This document shows positions 1-8,245 of a stretch of 64,000 bases of DNA, in pieces; the stretch's first letter is position 1, and each line of letters opens with the position of its first letter. A program made the translations under genes and the position numbers. This DNA is from Litchfieldella rifensis. Its GTDB lineage: Bacteria; Pseudomonadota; Gammaproteobacteria; Pseudomonadales; Halomonadaceae. Under the pieces are notes generated by a model. It had not been told where the DNA came from. It did no database searches and saw only the letters and a list, made by a program, of their open reading frames with translations. The DNA is taken from positions 361,644 to 425,643 of the forward strand of contig NZ_JBHRUG010000017.1 of assembly GCF_042646605.1 (NCBI RefSeq), read 5' to 3'.

Positions 1-1
1 C

Positions 2-238
2 CGCGACAGTGGTACAGGAATTCCCGAGGAATTGCTCGACGTGGTGACAGAGAGGTTTCGACGTGTCGCCGATCAACAGGTCAGCGGAAGCGGCCTGGGA
101 CTGTCCATTGCCGTGGAGTTGGCCAAACGTCAGCAGGCACGGCTTACCCTGCGCAACTGTCAGGGAGGAGGGCTTGAAGCGCTGCTCGAGTGGGTGGAAA
201 AAAAGGGCCCTGGCCGTGCCAGGGCCCCGCTTGCGTAG
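2..238 (+). CDS. Sensor histidine kinase, C-terminal end (5' truncated by window)
   Basis: Only the last part of a two-component sensor kinase is present; the open frame enters from the left edge. The fragment holds the ATP-binding (HATPase_c) subdomain: a G1-like DSGTGIP motif at the very start, an ERF F-box and a G2-like GSGLGLSI motif, followed by the closing beta strands. The order and spacing of these motifs are those of the HisKA/HATPase family. The sensor domain, the phospho-accepting histidine and the partner regulator lie outside, so the stimulus cannot be stated. The last codons overlap a perfect 10-bp hairpin that also acts as the terminator of the opposite-strand peroxiredoxin gene. 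Confidence 0.85.
   Translation, partial: RDSGTGIPEELLDVVTERFRRVADQQVSGSGLGLSIAVELAKRQQARLTLRNCQGGGLEALLEWVEKKGPGRARAPLA
198..227 (-). terminator. Rho-independent terminator of the peroxiredoxin gene
   Basis: A perfect 10-bp stem (205-214 with 218-227, GGGCCCTGGC) with a 3-nt loop is followed on the minus strand by seven U residues (198-204). It lies 22 bases past the peroxiredoxin stop codon and inside the 3' end of the convergent kinase gene. Confidence 0.85.
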
Positions 239-248
239 TCGGTCACCA

Positions 249-908
249 TCAGGACGGCTGTTTGACCGTACGCAGGTAAGGCTTCAGCGTGGTGAAGCCT
301 TCGGGATACTTCTGCTTGGCTTCCTCGTCGCTGACCGACGGCGGAATGATGACGTCTTCACCTGGCTTCCAGTTCACCGGTGTGGCAAGGGTGTGCTTGG
401 AGGTCAGCTGGACGGAATCCAGCAGGCGCAGCACCTCGTTGAAGTCACGACCGGTGGTCATGGGATAGACGAGCATCGCCTTGATCTTCTTGTCCGGCCC
501 GATGACGAACACCGACCGCACGGTGGCATTGTCCGCCGGGGTACGTCCTTCCGCGGTTCCTTGGAGTTCGGCCGGCAGCATGTCGTAGAGTTTGGCGACC
601 TCCAGCTTTTCGTCGCCGATCATCGGATAGTTGGGAGCCGCACCCTGCGTTTCCTCGATATCCTTCGACCAGGCGGTATGGTTGTCGACCGGGTCCACCG
701 ACAGGCCGACGATCTTGGTATTGCGCTTGTCGAACTCAGGCTTCAGCTTGGCCATGTAGCCCAGCTCGGTGGTGCAAACCGGGGTGAAGTCCTTGGGATG
801 CGAAAAGAGAATGCACCAGCTATCACCAATCCATTCGTGGAAATTCAGGGTGCCCTCTGTCGTTTGCGCAGTGAAATCCGGAGCGGTATCACCGATTCTG
901 AGACTCAT
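249..908 (-). CDS. Peroxiredoxin, Prx6-type (1-Cys)
   Basis: This is a thiol peroxidase that reduces hydrogen peroxide and organic hydroperoxides in the cytoplasm. The 219 residues carry the AhpC/TSA fold with the peroxidatic motif PVCTTE (Cys45) preceded by FSHPKDFTP, which is the Prx6 signature. A second cysteine (Cys32) exists but is not at a classical resolving position. The long C-terminal extension (after about residue 165, with VNWKPGEDVIIPP) is the Prx6-type dimerisation arm. It is a monocistronic gene with its own terminator. The start ATG is followed immediately by the conserved SLRIGD/APDF segment. No OxyR site could be called with confidence in the upstream 125 bases. Confidence 0.93.
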   Translation of the reverse strand: MSLRIGDTAPDFTAQTTEGTLNFHEWIGDSWCILFSHPKDFTPVCTTELGYMAKLKPEFDKRNTKIVGLSVDPVDNHTAWSKDIEETQGAAPNYPMIGDEKLEVAKLYDMLPAELQGTAEGRTPADNATVRSVFVIGPDKKIKAMLVYPMTTGRDFNEVLRLLDSVQLTSKHTLATPVNWKPGEDVIIPPSVSDEEAKQKYPEGFTTLKPYLRTVKQPS

Positions 909-1033
909 TTGTGTGACTCCCTGTAAGTAGGTTGATGAAGCCGCAAGGTAACGGTTCCATTCGGGAATATCACCCTGCCGGCTGATTGAATATAGAGCAT
1001 AAGCCCTGAGTCCGCAGTCAGGTCAAGAGCTTG

Positions 1034-1621
1034 TCAGGATATCGTGACACGGCTCTTGACCCGCTTGGGTGATCGAGACTGCCGAAACTCACGCACGCCC
1101 AGCCAGGCGCAGCCAAGACCGACCAACACCATCACGGCCAGCACCCAGTAAGGGACATAGAAGGTGGTATAGACATTCCATCCGAGGGCACCAACCAGTG
1201 CGGAAAAAGCGGTCGGGGCGCCTGCCAGGTGGCCGCCCAAGGTGCCGGTGATGGCGAAGAGCCCCCCACCGAGCAGAGCCAGGAATACCAGGGCCCAACG
1301 CCGGGAATCGATGAAGGCAGCGTCTCGTGCCTGCCACGCCAGCGCGGTGATCAGTGTCCACAGGCCCAGCGACCACAGCGCCATCAGGATATGGTTGCGG
1401 ACCAACGGGCTGGCCAGGTTGGCCTCCATCGGCCATACCAGGAATCCGCTGACGATGGCGGCCAGTGCCGCGAGCAGGCTCAGGACCAGCACGGGTAGCA
1501 GGGCCGCCTGGGCGATCTCGGCCAGTCGCCCGCGGCTCAGTGCACCGACCAGGATCATCAGTGTGGCGAGAGCCCAGAATGCCTCCGGAAAATGGACGAG
1601 CATATGATGTATGCCGGTCAT
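1034..1621 (-). CDS. DUF2231-like four-helix membrane protein
   Basis: This is an integral inner-membrane protein of 195 residues with four or five hydrophobic segments. The N-terminus MTGIHHMLVHFPEAFW carries the IHP/H-x-HFP type motif seen in DUF2231 proteins, and conserved histidines recur at helix ends (RNHILMALW, GGHLAG), which would suit heme b ligation (inference). The start was chosen because its ATG overlaps the stop of the upstream heme-domain gene by four bases (ATGA), implying translational coupling; a longer reading frame upstream lacks any sign of coding. It probably forms a membrane complex with that partner. Family assignment rests on the N-terminal motif and topology only. 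Confidence 0.6.
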   Translation of the reverse strand: MTGIHHMLVHFPEAFWALATLMILVGALSRGRLAEIAQAALLPVLVLSLLAALAAIVSGFLVWPMEANLASPLVRNHILMALWSLGLWTLITALAWQARDAAFIDSRRWALVFLALLGGGLFAITGTLGGHLAGAPTAFSALVGALGWNVYTTFYVPYWVLAVMVLVGLGCAWLGVREFRQSRSPKRVKSRVTIS

Positions 1622-3054
1622 GAGCGGTCTCCTTTGCGGGTGGGGGAAAAGCTCGGCCATAGGCCGATCAGCACCCCGATCATTAACAATAGGCCGGCCG
1701 CCAGGGTCAGTTGCCACTGCCGAGTAATCGCGTCGTTGAACTCCATCTCTACCCCATAGTGAGCAAGCTGCTCCTCGCTATGGCGTGAGCGAACCGGCTT
1801 GCCGGCACCAATGTCGGAGGCGCCAGCATGTGCCTGGCCAATCAGCAACGGCCAGTTGACCTGCCCGGGATAGAACAGCGTGGTTTCGAACCAGTCCTGA
1901 GACCAGTCCGGGGCACTGCCGGAGAAGGCGACGGCCTGAATATCGGCAGCACGACCGAGTCCCAGGCTGTAGGGATGCGAGACATAGTGCCAACGGCTGC
2001 CGGAGGCATCGCGATGCACCGCGAAGCCCAGGTCGTAACGTCCCTGGTCACGGAACATCTTGTCATCGAGAGGATTGCCGGTGTCCCGGGCGCGGACCAG
2101 GGTCACGTCCCAATAGCCGTCTTCCCAGCGGGCGCCGCCGGGGACGTGGATGTCGCCCCGCGAGCCGGCTCCCTGGCGCAGTAGCCGACGCGGAATCACA
2201 TCGCCTTCCTGCCAGTCATGATCGGCATCGAAGGGAACCGCGATGTCTTCGGCCAGATAGTAGATGCCGTCGAAGTCGACGCGCTCGGACTGCACGTCCT
2301 CCCAGCGCAGGGCATACATGCCGGTGGCTCCAGGATCGAACATCCATTGCGGCTGGCCGGTGTTGTCATCCCAGTTGGTGGTGAAGGGAGCTTGCCCGGC
2401 ATCGCCGTGGCGGTGCTCGCCAACCCACTGGTCGTCGGACATGGCCACGGGGTTGGAGCGGCCCGCGCGCCAGTGCCACAGGTCGAGGAAATAGCCCGCT
2501 TCGCGCTGAGCACGAAGGGTGTCGGCATCGATCACACTGCGCCAATCGGCAACATCGTGACGGGTGGCCGGAAGGTGTTTCTGCACCTCCGTCTGGCCCA
2601 GTGTCTCGCCCAGATGCGGATGAGCGGCCACCTCGGCGGGGCTGGCCGAACCGGTAAAGAAGCGGGCATTGGCCCCCACGGTGATATAGCCGCCGTAACG
2701 GGAAAACTCGGGGACACTGCCGTCGTCGACGAGCATGGCCACCCGATCCTCATAGGTCCCAGCCGGGTCCGGTCCCACCCTCGAGGCGCCGTGACGTACC
2801 CACTGACCATCCGTATAGCGCAGCATGTCGTGATAGACATGCGCCTGCTCGGCTGGCCAGCGATAGCGGAAGAAGATGCGTTCCTCGTCGTAGGCGACCT
2901 TGACCTGCAGCGGCATGGTCAGTTCGGCGGGGATATGGATATTGCGCAAGGGATCGTTGTGGATCACCCCCTTGCCCTGAGTTACCCAGGCCAGTGCCAC
3001 GGCGACTGCCAAGCCACCGAGGACTAGCGGAAGTCGTCGATTGCCTATCCCCAT
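1618..3054 (-). CDS. Membrane-anchored ethylbenzene-dehydrogenase-type heme-binding protein
   Basis: The protein has an N-terminal anchor (about residues 8-24), a large periplasmic region resembling the heme-b domain of ethylbenzene dehydrogenase gamma subunits and related cytochromes (PF09459-like; note the GFAVHRDASGSRWHYVSHP segment), and a C-terminal hydrophobic helix near the end. The family binds heme b through Met/Lys or His ligands and passes electrons. The start at 3054 is preferred because GGAGG lies eight bases upstream; upstream ATG codons at 3069, 3105 and 3129 have no ribosome site. It is the first gene of a two-gene operon with the DUF2231-like protein, which it overlaps by four bases. 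No molybdoenzyme partner is nearby, so the substrate is unknown. Confidence 0.65.
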   Translation of the reverse strand: MGIGNRRLPLVLGGLAVAVALAWVTQGKGVIHNDPLRNIHIPAELTMPLQVKVAYDEERIFFRYRWPAEQAHVYHDMLRYTDGQWVRHGASRVGPDPAGTYEDRVAMLVDDGSVPEFSRYGGYITVGANARFFTGSASPAEVAAHPHLGETLGQTEVQKHLPATRHDVADWRSVIDADTLRAQREAGYFLDLWHWRAGRSNPVAMSDDQWVGEHRHGDAGQAPFTTNWDDNTGQPQWMFDPGATGMYALRWEDVQSERVDFDGIYYLAEDIAVPFDADHDWQEGDVIPRRLLRQGAGSRGDIHVPGGARWEDGYWDVTLVRARDTGNPLDDKMFRDQGRYDLGFAVHRDASGSRWHYVSHPYSLGLGRAADIQAVAFSGSAPDWSQDWFETTLFYPGQVNWPLLIGQAHAGASDIGAGKPVRSRHSEEQLAHYGVEMEFNDAITRQWQLTLAAGLLLMIGVLIGLWPSFSPTRKGDRS

Positions 3055-3206
3055 GCCGAGTGCCTCCATCGCCGCCGTGTTTTCGTCAGTGTGGAAGAGT
3101 CTCATGCACTCGGTCTTGATCTGGATCATGGGTGATGGAATAAGGGGAAGGAGATAATGACCCTCGGGGATAGGGCGCCGTTTGCCCATTGCAACCAGGG
3201 ACGCTT

Positions 3207-4097
3207 ATGTCGAGCATGGCAGTGGTGCGGGCGAGCCGGCCCAACTTTCTGATTCTGGCGCCGCTATGCGTCTGGTTGGGGATCGCGTTGGCCTGGCGAC
3301 AGCCCGTCGAGGTGCAGGGGCTGGATATTGCCCTGGTCATGCTGGGAGCCCTGTTGGCGCATGCGGCCATCAATCTGCTCAATGAGTACCAGGATTTTCA
3401 CTCGGGCCTCGACCTGATGACACGGCGTACGCCCTTCTCGGGTGGCAGCGGCGCCTTGCCCGAGGAACCCACTGCGGCGCCCCGGGTGCTGGCCACCGCA
3501 ATTGCCATGCTGGCCGGCGTCGTCATGGTCGGGGGCTATTTCCTGTGGCTGCGCGGCCTGCCGATATCGATCGTCGGTCTCGGCGGATTGGCCCTGGTAG
3601 TTGGCTATACGCGCTGGATCACGCGCTCACCCTGGGCTTGCCTGCTGGCCCCGGGACTCGGCTTCGGGCCAGTCATGGTACTGGGCACCATGCTGGCGTT
3701 GGGCGGCTCCCCCGGCATGAGCGCCATACTGGTTGCACTCGTCGTGATGCTGCTGGTCAGCGAGTTGCTACTGATCAACCAGTTTCCGGATGTGGAGGCC
3801 GACCGCCGCGTGGGGCGTCGGCATGTGCCTGTCGTCCTGGGTATGGCGGCGGCAGCCAGGATCGTGGTCGCGTTGTTGCTGGGGGCCTATCTGCTGTTGG
3901 TGGCCGGGTGTGTGGCCGGCTTCCTGCCGCCGAGCGGTCTACTAGCGCTTCTGCCGTCGCCCATCGCCCTCTGGATCGCCTGGCGCTTGCCGCGAGTACT
4001 CGGCGACCGTAGCGGCTTGTCCCGTGTGCTCGGCGTCAATGTCGCCACGCTGCTTACGACCCTGGGGTTCTTGGGGGTTGGCCTGGGGTGGGGGTAA
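3207..4097 (+). CDS. UbiA-family prenyltransferase (MenA-like)
   Basis: This is a polytopic inner-membrane prenyltransferase of 296 residues with about eight hydrophobic helices. Both aspartate-rich motifs that bind Mg-prenyl diphosphate are present: NEYQDFHSGLD near residue 60 and DVEADRRVGRR near residue 195. The family attaches isoprenoid chains to aromatic acceptors (quinones, heme O). The second motif and overall length are closest to the 1,4-dihydroxy-2-naphthoate branch, but the acceptor cannot be read from sequence and no other quinone gene is adjacent. The start is taken as the ATG after a weak AGGGA site. It is divergent from the heme/DUF2231 operon and overlaps the convergent panE 3' end by 44 bases. 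Confidence 0.78.
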   Translation: MSSMAVVRASRPNFLILAPLCVWLGIALAWRQPVEVQGLDIALVMLGALLAHAAINLLNEYQDFHSGLDLMTRRTPFSGGSGALPEEPTAAPRVLATAIAMLAGVVMVGGYFLWLRGLPISIVGLGGLALVVGYTRWITRSPWACLLAPGLGFGPVMVLGTMLALGGSPGMSAILVALVVMLLVSELLLINQFPDVEADRRVGRRHVPVVLGMAAAARIVVALLLGAYLLLVAGCVAGFLPPSGLLALLPSPIALWIAWRLPRVLGDRSGLSRVLGVNVATLLTTLGFLGVGLGWG

Positions 4098-4962
4098 GGG
4101 CCGTCAGACAGGGGACCGTCAGCCCATGACGCCTGGCTGCGTCCAGTAGCGGCCCGAGGATGGCGTCGTGCTCGGTGGGGCGTCCGGTCAGGACGTCCTG
4201 CAGCATGGAAGCACGATTATCGGCGGTGCCTTCGATGACCTTCCACACCAGGCCGTGCCAGCCATCCAGCGGCTCGGGAATGCCTTCTCGGGCCATGATC
4301 ATGGCCACTTCGGCGATGATCGTCTCGACCATGGGCCGGAAGGGGCGATCGCGCAACTGGCCGTTGCGGATTCGCCAGTGCGCCACCAGCGGATTGATGG
4401 CGGCGTTCACCGCCAGTTTGTGCCATAGCCGGATGCGGATATCGTCCACGGCGTGACAGGATAGGCCTGCCGCCGTCAGGGTCGCGGCCAGGCCGTCGGC
4501 CAGGTCGGCATAACGGCCCTCGAGGTGGCCGAGTGCCGTCTGGCCATGGCCGGCGTGCACCACGCCGGCATCGCCTTGGGTATAGGCGCCCTCGGTGGTG
4601 GTGGCACATAGCACCGGGCCCGACCAGCGTCGGGTGAGCATCTCCTGCACCCCATAACCGTTCTGCCACAATACCAGGGGTGTTGCGGGGTCAAGGCGAT
4701 CGGCAATAGCGGCAAAGGCCGATTCCGCTGCATAGGCCTTGGTGGCCAGATGGACCACCAGGGGCGACGTCGGCGCAAGCTCCGTCGCCGTCAGGCTAGC
4801 GACGACCCGGGGCCGATGCTCGCCTTGGGGCGTGATCAAGGTCAGCTCGGTCGGTAACGGCCGGCGGCCGAGGAGCGTCACCGGGACCTGCCCGGCCAAG
4901 TGCATGGCCAGCAATCTGCCCAGGGCACCGGGGCCGACGATCAGTTGCCGCTGGCGATTCAT
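4054..4962 (-). CDS. panE: 2-dehydropantoate 2-reductase family protein
   Basis: The protein is predicted to reduce ketopantoate to pantoate with NADPH in the pantothenate/CoA pathway. The 302 residues start with a Rossmann beta strand and the VGPGALG nucleotide loop (GxGxxG). The C-terminal half has the ApbA_C helical domain, with KLAVNAAINPL (catalytic lysine) and a final long helix. The start ATG overlaps the stop of topB by four bases (ATGA), so the two are translationally coupled. Several paralogs of this family exist in proteobacteria, so a different 2-keto acid substrate is possible. Confidence 0.8.
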   Translation of the reverse strand: MNRQRQLIVGPGALGRLLAMHLAGQVPVTLLGRRPLPTELTLITPQGEHRPRVVASLTATELAPTSPLVVHLATKAYAAESAFAAIADRLDPATPLVLWQNGYGVQEMLTRRWSGPVLCATTTEGAYTQGDAGVVHAGHGQTALGHLEGRYADLADGLAATLTAAGLSCHAVDDIRIRLWHKLAVNAAINPLVAHWRIRNGQLRDRPFRPMVETIIAEVAMIMAREGIPEPLDGWHGLVWKVIEGTADNRASMLQDVLTGRPTEHDAILGPLLDAARRHGLTVPCLTALTPTPGQPPRTPGS

Positions 4963-6896
4963 GACGGCACCTTGCGGCGGCGAGTCCTCGGCTTGGCGTT
5001 TCCCGTCTGGCGGGGTCCGCTGCTGCGTTTGCGGCTGGTGGGGCGTGCCTTGCGGGCCGGGGCGTCGAGGCCCTGTGCCGTGGTGAGAGCCTGGCGCATG
5101 CGCTGGGTATCGGCGGCGTCGAGCAAGCCGCGCAGGTCGTCGATCAGACCGTCGAGAAAGGGGGATGGAGCGGCATCCTGCTCGGCGATGGCGGTCAGGC
5201 GCTGTTCCCACAGCGCCGTGCGTTCGGGACGGCTGGCCGCTTCCGGCAAGGCCTGGATCAAGGCGGCGCCGGTCCGGGTGGCGCGCAATGCGCTCTGCTG
5301 GCGCACCAGGTAGCCGCGTTCGAGTAGAGTCTCGATGATGCCGGCACGGGTGGCTTCGGTGCCCAGCCCGTCGGATTCGCGCAGGGTGCGCTTGACCTCG
5401 GCGTCCTCGACATAGCGGGCGATATTCATCATTGCCTTGATCAGGCTGGCGTCATTGAACGGCTCCGGTGGCCGGGTCTCGCGGTCTTCCACGCCCTGGT
5501 CGATGACGCTGGCCGACTCGCCCTCGCGCAGCGAGGGCAGCGGCGGGGCCTCGTCGCGGGTGGCGAACAGTGGCTTCCAGCCAGGGTCGAGGATCTCGCG
5601 ACCCTGGGCACGAAAGTCCTCGCCGAGTATCTCGAAGCGTGCCTTGATTTCACGGAATTCCAGCGGCGGGTAGAACTGTGCCAGGACATTGCGCACGATC
5701 AGTCGGAAGACATTGGCCTCGCTGTTCGACAGCCGGCTCATGTCGGGTCGGGTGCCGGTGGGAGCCAGGGCGTGGTGAGCGCCGACCCGCTTGTCGTTCC
5801 AGGCCTTGGAGCGGCGCGAGAAGTCAGCGCCGCCCAGCCATCGGTCGAGGGTCTCGTCGCCGCGACAGGCACCGTGCAGGGCCTTCTGCGCCAGTGTCAG
5901 ATGACCTTCGGGCAGGTAACGGCAATCGCTGCGCGGATAGGTGATCAGCTTGTGGCGTTCGTAGAGACTCTGGCAGGCGTCCAGTACCGCCTTGGCCGAG
6001 AGCTTGTAGCGTCGAGAGGCATCGACCTGCAACGCTGACAACGAGTAGGGCAGGGGCGCGGCTTGGCGCTTGTGCTGGGACTCTAGCCTTGCCAGTTGCC
6101 CGCTGGCACCCGGCAGGCGTGCGGCAAGTGCCGCAGCCGGGGGGCGCTCGAGCAGTCGGCCCTGATCGTCGAGTGGGTGGTGTTCGGCCGGGTGCCACCA
6201 GGCGCGCAGCTGGCCGTGCTCGACGGCGAGGTTCACCCACAGTACATGGAAGGGACGCGGCTGAAAGGCGGCAATCTCGGCGTCACGGCGTACCACCAGG
6301 CCCAGCACCGGGGTCTGTACGCGCCCCACGGACAGGACGCCATCATGGCCTGCCTGACGGCCGATCAATGTCCAGGCGCGCGACAGATTGATACCGTACA
6401 ACCAGTCGGCCCGCGAGCGGGTCTCGGCGGCACGGTACAGTGACTGGTAGCGGGCGTTGTCGTCGAGATGTGCCAGGGCTTTCACCACCGCCGGACGGTT
6501 GAGGTCGCTGATCAGCAGGCGTGATACGGGGCCTTTCCACCCCAGGTAATGGATCACTTCCTGGACCAGCAACTGGCCTTCACGATCGGGGTCGCCGGCG
6601 TGCACCACCGTGGTCGCCTGCTTGAGCAGGCGGCGGATCGCCGCCAACTGCCCCCGGGCCTTGGGACGGGGTGTCAGACGCCATTGCCGGGGCAGGATGG
6701 GGAGATGGTCGAGGCGCCATTGCTTGAAGGCCGGGTCGTACGCATCCGGCGGTGCCTGTTCGAGTAGGTGGCCGAGACACCAGGTGACGCGTGTATCGCC
6801 CACGACGATGGCGCCGTCCTCGCGCTTGGCGGCACCGGGCAAGGCATCGGCGATGGCGCGTGCCAGGCTGGGCTTCTCGGCTATGATCAGGCGCAT
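4959..6896 (-). CDS. topB: DNA topoisomerase III
   Basis: This is a type IA topoisomerase that passes and decatenates single strands, usually with a RecQ-type helicase. The 645 residues begin with the TOPRIM domain (MRLIIAEKPS, and acidic GDPDREG at about 101-107). The catalytic tyrosine is Tyr320 in LITYPRSD. The TopB-type decatenation region is present and the C-terminus is a short Lys/Arg-rich tail without zinc fingers. The length is normal for the family. It is the promoter-proximal gene of a topB-panE pair. The gene reads divergently from the ABC1 kinase gene across about 90 bases. Confidence 0.95.
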   Translation of the reverse strand: MRLIIAEKPSLARAIADALPGAAKREDGAIVVGDTRVTWCLGHLLEQAPPDAYDPAFKQWRLDHLPILPRQWRLTPRPKARGQLAAIRRLLKQATTVVHAGDPDREGQLLVQEVIHYLGWKGPVSRLLISDLNRPAVVKALAHLDDNARYQSLYRAAETRSRADWLYGINLSRAWTLIGRQAGHDGVLSVGRVQTPVLGLVVRRDAEIAAFQPRPFHVLWVNLAVEHGQLRAWWHPAEHHPLDDQGRLLERPPAAALAARLPGASGQLARLESQHKRQAAPLPYSLSALQVDASRRYKLSAKAVLDACQSLYERHKLITYPRSDCRYLPEGHLTLAQKALHGACRGDETLDRWLGGADFSRRSKAWNDKRVGAHHALAPTGTRPDMSRLSNSEANVFRLIVRNVLAQFYPPLEFREIKARFEILGEDFRAQGREILDPGWKPLFATRDEAPPLPSLREGESASVIDQGVEDRETRPPEPFNDASLIKAMMNIARYVEDAEVKRTLRESDGLGTEATRAGIIETLLERGYLVRQQSALRATRTGAALIQALPEAASRPERTALWEQRLTAIAEQDAAPSPFLDGLIDDLRGLLDAADTQRMRQALTTAQGLDAPARKARPTSRKRSSGPRQTGNAKPRTRRRKVPS

Positions 6897-6987
6897 GGCG
6901 ATTCTCGAATCGAAAAGTGGATATTCTTACAGTATCGTCGGCCGACAGCCAGGTGTACCCTGAGCTATATCCTGTATAGGAATTGTA

Positions 6988-8241
6988 TTGATTATGCGTG
7001 AGCGTGGCAGAAGGCGACGTCTGCTGGGGCTAGGGGCACGTACCGGTGGCGCCATGATTCGCAGTCGTCTGGGCGGCCAGGCGGACTGGCGAACCCTGGG
7101 CGAAGCCCTGTTCGAGGGGTTGTCCGAGCTCAAGGGGCCGGCCATGAAGTTGGCCCAGTTCATGGCCCAGTGGGACGATTTGCTGCCGCCTGATCTCGCC
7201 GATGAGCTGGCGCGCCTGCAGTGCCAGGCGGAACCGATGCCCTGGCCGCGCATTCGCGAGGTGCTGGTGGCGCAATATGGTGAGCTGGACAGGCTGTTCA
7301 CCGATATCGAGACGGCGCCTTTCGCCAGTGCTTCCATGGGGCAGGTGCATCGGGCGACGACGCGAGAGGGGGTGCGCGTCGTGCTCAAGGTGCAATATCC
7401 GGGACTGCCCGAAGTGCTGGAAAGCGACTTGGCCCAGGTACGGTACATGATGCGTCTGGGGCGCTGGCTCAAGGTGCCGCAGGTGCGCCTCGATGCGTTG
7501 TTCGAGGAACTGGCCCAAAGCCTGCGCGGTGAACTGGACTACCATGCCGAGGCGCGGGCGTTGGCCCGCTACCGCCGGCGCTATGCCGATCGCGACTGGC
7601 TGGTGATTCCCGAGCCCCTCGAGTCGTTATGCGGTCCGCATGTCCTGGCCATGCGCCATGTCGCCGGTACGCCACTGCGCGAGTTGGAGGTGGCGTCGGA
7701 CGATCTGCGTCAGCGCCTGGCGATGCACTTGGCCGATTGGCTGACCGAGGAACTCTTTACCCATGGCGAGTTGCACGCCGACCCGCACGCCGGCAACTTC
7801 GCCAGTGATGCCGAGGGGCGGTTGATCGTCTATGACCTGGGGGCGGTGATCCCGGTGCCCCCGGCGCGCCTGAAAGCCATGCTCGCCCTCCTCGATGCCG
7901 CCTTGGACCAGGATCCGATGGCCATGGATACGGCCTTGCGTCGACTGGGTGGTCGCCAGGGGGAGGGGGCGCCATTGGCGCTGTATCGTGAATCGGCCGA
8001 GGCCATCGCCCCGCTGTTCGCATCCGGTCCCCAGGATTTCAGCGATGTGCGCGTCCATCGCCGCCTGCGTGAACTCAGTCCACGGGTGTGGGCGGCCATG
8101 GACCGCCTGCAACCCCCCGCCGACACCCTGCTATTGTCACGAACCCTGAACGGTCATTACTGGAACCTGGTACGTCTCGGAGCACGCCTGGACATGCACG
8201 AGCGCAGCCGGCCATTACTGAAATGGGCGCGCTCGGACTAG
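6988..8241 (+). CDS. ABC1/UbiB-family atypical kinase (AarF-like)
   Basis: This is a member of the ABC1 (UbiB/ADCK) atypical kinase family, which supports coenzyme Q metabolism by ATP-dependent handling of lipid precursors. Visible hallmarks are the modified KxGQ motif (GPAMKLAQFMAQ), the Ala-rich loop SASMGQVH, the ATP lysine in VVLKVQYPG, ELDYHAEA, and the catalytic loop LHADPHAGNF followed by VYDLGAV. Here KxGQ reads KLAQ. A TTG at 6988 has an AGGA site at a good distance; the ATG at 6994 is the alternative. No C-terminal membrane helix is evident. The location away from other ubi genes leaves the exact role open. Confidence 0.85.
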   Translation: MIMRERGRRRRLLGLGARTGGAMIRSRLGGQADWRTLGEALFEGLSELKGPAMKLAQFMAQWDDLLPPDLADELARLQCQAEPMPWPRIREVLVAQYGELDRLFTDIETAPFASASMGQVHRATTREGVRVVLKVQYPGLPEVLESDLAQVRYMMRLGRWLKVPQVRLDALFEELAQSLRGELDYHAEARALARYRRRYADRDWLVIPEPLESLCGPHVLAMRHVAGTPLRELEVASDDLRQRLAMHLADWLTEELFTHGELHADPHAGNFASDAEGRLIVYDLGAVIPVPPARLKAMLALLDAALDQDPMAMDTALRRLGGRQGEGAPLALYRESAEAIAPLFASGPQDFSDVRVHRRLRELSPRVWAAMDRLQPPADTLLLSRTLNGHYWNLVRLGARLDMHERSRPLLKWARSD

Positions 8242-8245
8242 CCAC

